From NCBI GenBank assembly GCA_043101845.1, contig JBICHN010000007.1, forward strand, positions 124,001-188,000: DNA of 64,000 bases. The letters are read 5' to 3'. The translations under genes and the position numbers were made by a program. The notes beneath the pieces are model-generated. The model had not been told where the DNA came from. It worked only from the letters and a program-made list of their open reading frames with translations, and made no database searches. Positions 62,253-64,000 of the stretch are shown piece after piece; within the stretch, counting starts at the first letter, position 1, and the number at the start of each line of letters is the position of its first letter. The DNA comes from JBICHN01 sp043101845 (GTDB lineage: Bacteria > Planctomycetota > Phycisphaerae > Phycisphaerales > UBA5793).

Positions 62253-63655
62253 CAGGCCTTGATCAACCGTCCATTCATCGCCGCCGCATAGGCGCGCATG
62301 GCGCCGCGCGTATCGATCACGAGCCGTGCATGTTCCGCAAGCGCCGCATAGTCGAACGCGTCGTGGTTCGTCGCGATGAGCACGGCGTCGTACGAGGCGA
62401 TCGACGCCGGAGTGAGTTCGACGCTTGTCATCTGCAGATCGTGCTTGCGGACGGGGCGAGTCTGCGGCACATGCGGATCGCTGTAGTCGACGACCGCCCC
62501 GGCCGCGCGCAGTCTCGCGATGAGTTCGAACGATGGTGACTCACGCGTGTCATCCACATTCGGCTTGTACGCGAGTCCGAGCACGAGGATGCGCGAACCC
62601 GAAAGCGAGCGGCCGTCGCCGTTCAGTCCTTCGACGACCCTGGCGATGACATACTCGGGCATCGCCGTGTTGATCTCGCCGGCGAGTTCGATGAAGCGCG
62701 TCGGCCGGCCGATTTCCATCGCCTTCCAGGTGAGATAGAACGGGTCGATCGGAATGCAGTGTCCGCCAAGGCCCGGGCCGGGGTAGAACGGCATGAAGCC
62801 GAAGGGCTTCGTCGACGCGGCGTCGATCACTTCCCAAATGTCCACGCCCATGCCGTCGAGGATCATCTTCATTTCGTTCGCCATGGCGATGTTCACGGCG
62901 CGGAAGATGTTCTCGAGAAGCTTCGCCGCCTCGGCGACCTCGGCTGTGCGCACCGGCACGACTTCGGTCACCGCATGGCGATAGAGCCTGACCGCGAGCT
63001 CCGTCGCCGTCTCGTCGAGCCCGCCGACGAGCTTGGGAATCGTGCGTGTCGAGTGTGACTTCCGCCCCGGGTCTTCGCGTTCGGGAGAATACGCGATGAA
63101 GAAGTCCACCCCACACTCGAGCGACTCGCGCCCCGCGTCCGCCGCGGCCTCCAGCATCGCCGGCAGAAATTCGTCACGCGTCGTGCCCGGGTAAGTCGTC
63201 GATTCGAGCACGATGAGCTGCCCACGCCGCAGCTTCGCGCCGATTCGCCGCCCCGCGTCGACGACATAACTCAGGTCCGGCTCGCGATGGGCGCCGAGCG
63301 GCGTCGGCAGGCACACGATGACGACATCGGGCTCGCCGAGTCGATCGAACGCCGTCGTCGCTTCGAAGCGCTCGCTCGCCGCGAGCGCGCCGGTCATCTC
63401 GTCGCCCAGGTGCTTCAAGTAGTTCCGTCCGGCGTCGAGCGATTCGATCTTCGCCGGATCGATGTCGAAGCCGACGACGCGGTACCCGCCCGTATGCAAC
63501 GCGCTCGCGAGGGGCAGGCCGACATAGCCGAGGCCAATCACGCCGACGGTCGCCGTCTTCGTGTCGAGGCGGCGGGCAAGCTCGTCCCGCGTCGCCATGT
63601 GCGGCGCCGGCGCGGCGGGCGTCGCGCTCGTGGACTGTTCGAGTCGTCGTATCAC
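62252..63655 (-). CDS. Nucleotide-sugar dehydrogenase (UDP-GlcNAc/ManNAc type)
   Basis: A 467-residue NAD-dependent enzyme that oxidises a UDP-hexosamine (or similar) to the uronic acid. The Rossmann motif is VGVIGLGYVGLPLA near 38, with the YPGTTRDE segment; the catalytic region includes CIPIDPFYLTW near 290 and the AEAAKLLENIFRAVNIAMANEM motif typical of the ManNAc/GlcNAc branch (quoted in part: ENIFRAVNIAMANEM). The start is GTG, overlapping the previous stop (GTGA). The exact substrate is uncertain. It indicates an acidic sugar in the polymer. Confidence 0.92.
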   Translation of the reverse strand: MIRRLEQSTSATPAAPAPHMATRDELARRLDTKTATVGVIGLGYVGLPLASALHTGGYRVVGFDIDPAKIESLDAGRNYLKHLGDEMTGALAASERFEATTAFDRLGEPDVVIVCLPTPLGAHREPDLSYVVDAGRRIGAKLRRGQLIVLESTTYPGTTRDEFLPAMLEAAADAGRESLECGVDFFIAYSPEREDPGRKSHSTRTIPKLVGGLDETATELAVRLYRHAVTEVVPVRTAEVAEAAKLLENIFRAVNIAMANEMKMILDGMGVDIWEVIDAASTKPFGFMPFYPGPGLGGHCIPIDPFYLTWKAMEIGRPTRFIELAGEINTAMPEYVIARVVEGLNGDGRSLSGSRILVLGLAYKPNVDDTRESPSFELIARLRAAGAVVDYSDPHVPQTRPVRKHDLQMTSVELTPASIASYDAVLIATNHDAFDYAALAEHARLVIDTRGAMRAYAAAMNGRLIKA

Positions 63656-64000
63656 GATGAGATCGCCTTCTCTGAGTCGAAGATGAACTGTCGCAACGCG
63701 CCGATGAGCCGCGGGTCCGCGGTCGCGGCGATGCGGTCCGACGCGTCGTGGCTCGTCATCGAGTCGAGCCGCTCGGGCAACTCGCGCTCGTCGAACGCGA
63801 CCGAGACGCGGCCCTGCTCGAGAAATCGCTTCGCCGTCGCGACCTGGTGGTCGTTCCGCGTCTCGCGCAGGTCGCCGCGTCGGGGCATGACGAGAATCGG
63901 CTTGCCGAGTTCGAGCGCCGTGATGATCGAACCCATCCCCGCGTGCGCGACGAGCAACTCCGCCTCAGCGACACGCCGTCGAAACTCCGGCGGATCGAGG
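63652..64000 (-). CDS. GT28-type glycosyltransferase, partial
   Basis: The C-terminal 115 residues of a gene whose start is beyond the right edge. The segment VAHAGMGSIITALELGKPILVMPRRGDLRETRNDHQ is the GT28 C-terminal signature (quoted in part: HAGMGSIITALELGKP), seen in MurG- and EpsF-like enzymes. It overlaps the dehydrogenase gene by four bases, so it is part of the same operon. The N-terminal acceptor domain is not visible. Confidence 0.85.
   Translation of the reverse strand, partial: LDPPEFRRRVAEAELLVAHAGMGSIITALELGKPILVMPRRGDLRETRNDHQVATAKRFLEQGRVSVAFDERELPERLDSMTSHDASDRIAATADPRLIGALRQFIFDSEKAISS

Overview
The window is high-GC bacterial DNA with the gene content of a planctomycete, most likely a member of the Phycisphaerae. 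The signs are exosortase/PEP-CTERM-type surface proteins, a DUF1800/DUF1501 pair, a large planctomycete-style protein joining an SGNH fold, a dehydrogenase-type propeller, an azurin-like domain and a ThuA domain, and abundant dispersed intergenic repeats. I infer the lineage from gene content only; there is no rRNA or marker gene to confirm it.

Layout. 1-5.2 kb: edge of an unknown gene, tatA, two multi-pass membrane proteins, and an arsM-arsS arsenosugar pair. 5.2-11 kb: palindromes and minisatellites, a 67-residue protein, gpsA, a small membrane protein and pruA, with the convergent gaps filled by copies of one composite repeat. 11-19 kb: the 1641-residue multidomain protein, tRNA-Val(CAC), an HDOD-GGDEF signalling protein and a PEP-CTERM-like protein. 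19-31 kb: a secreted tricorn-type protease and a divergent Tat-exported amidase, followed by a complete peptide ABC importer (oppABCDF); together these look like a unit for degrading and taking up peptides. 31.0-31.9 kb: an array of nine palindromic repeats between convergent genes. 31.9-37 kb: a DUF1800-DUF1501 operon. 37-43.3 kb: a heterodimeric ABC exporter preceded by an 18-codon ORF and two strong tandem terminators, then an Nramp-like transporter and a DUF1579 protein. 43.3-44.4 kb: a minisatellite and a small ORF.

44.4-64 kb is all on the minus strand and concerns the cell surface. From upstream to downstream it runs: GT28-type glycosyltransferase (cut by the window edge), nucleotide-sugar dehydrogenase, glycosyltransferase, nucleotidyltransferase-like protein, exosortase, EpsI-like protein, Wzc-like chain-length/ATPase protein, sugar-1-phosphate transferase, giant TPR protein, a secreted protein, two sortable PEP-CTERM-type proteins, and the complete dTDP-L-rhamnose pathway (rfbA-C-D-B). 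Many junctions overlap by 4 bases, so translation is probably coupled. The locus could make an exopolysaccharide and process proteins destined for the same outer layer.

The strongest leads outside known genes are the repeat array at 31.0-31.9 kb, where the stem sequence is tied to orientation; the candidate attenuator upstream of the heterodimeric exporter; and a composite repeat seen only in convergent intergenic gaps.
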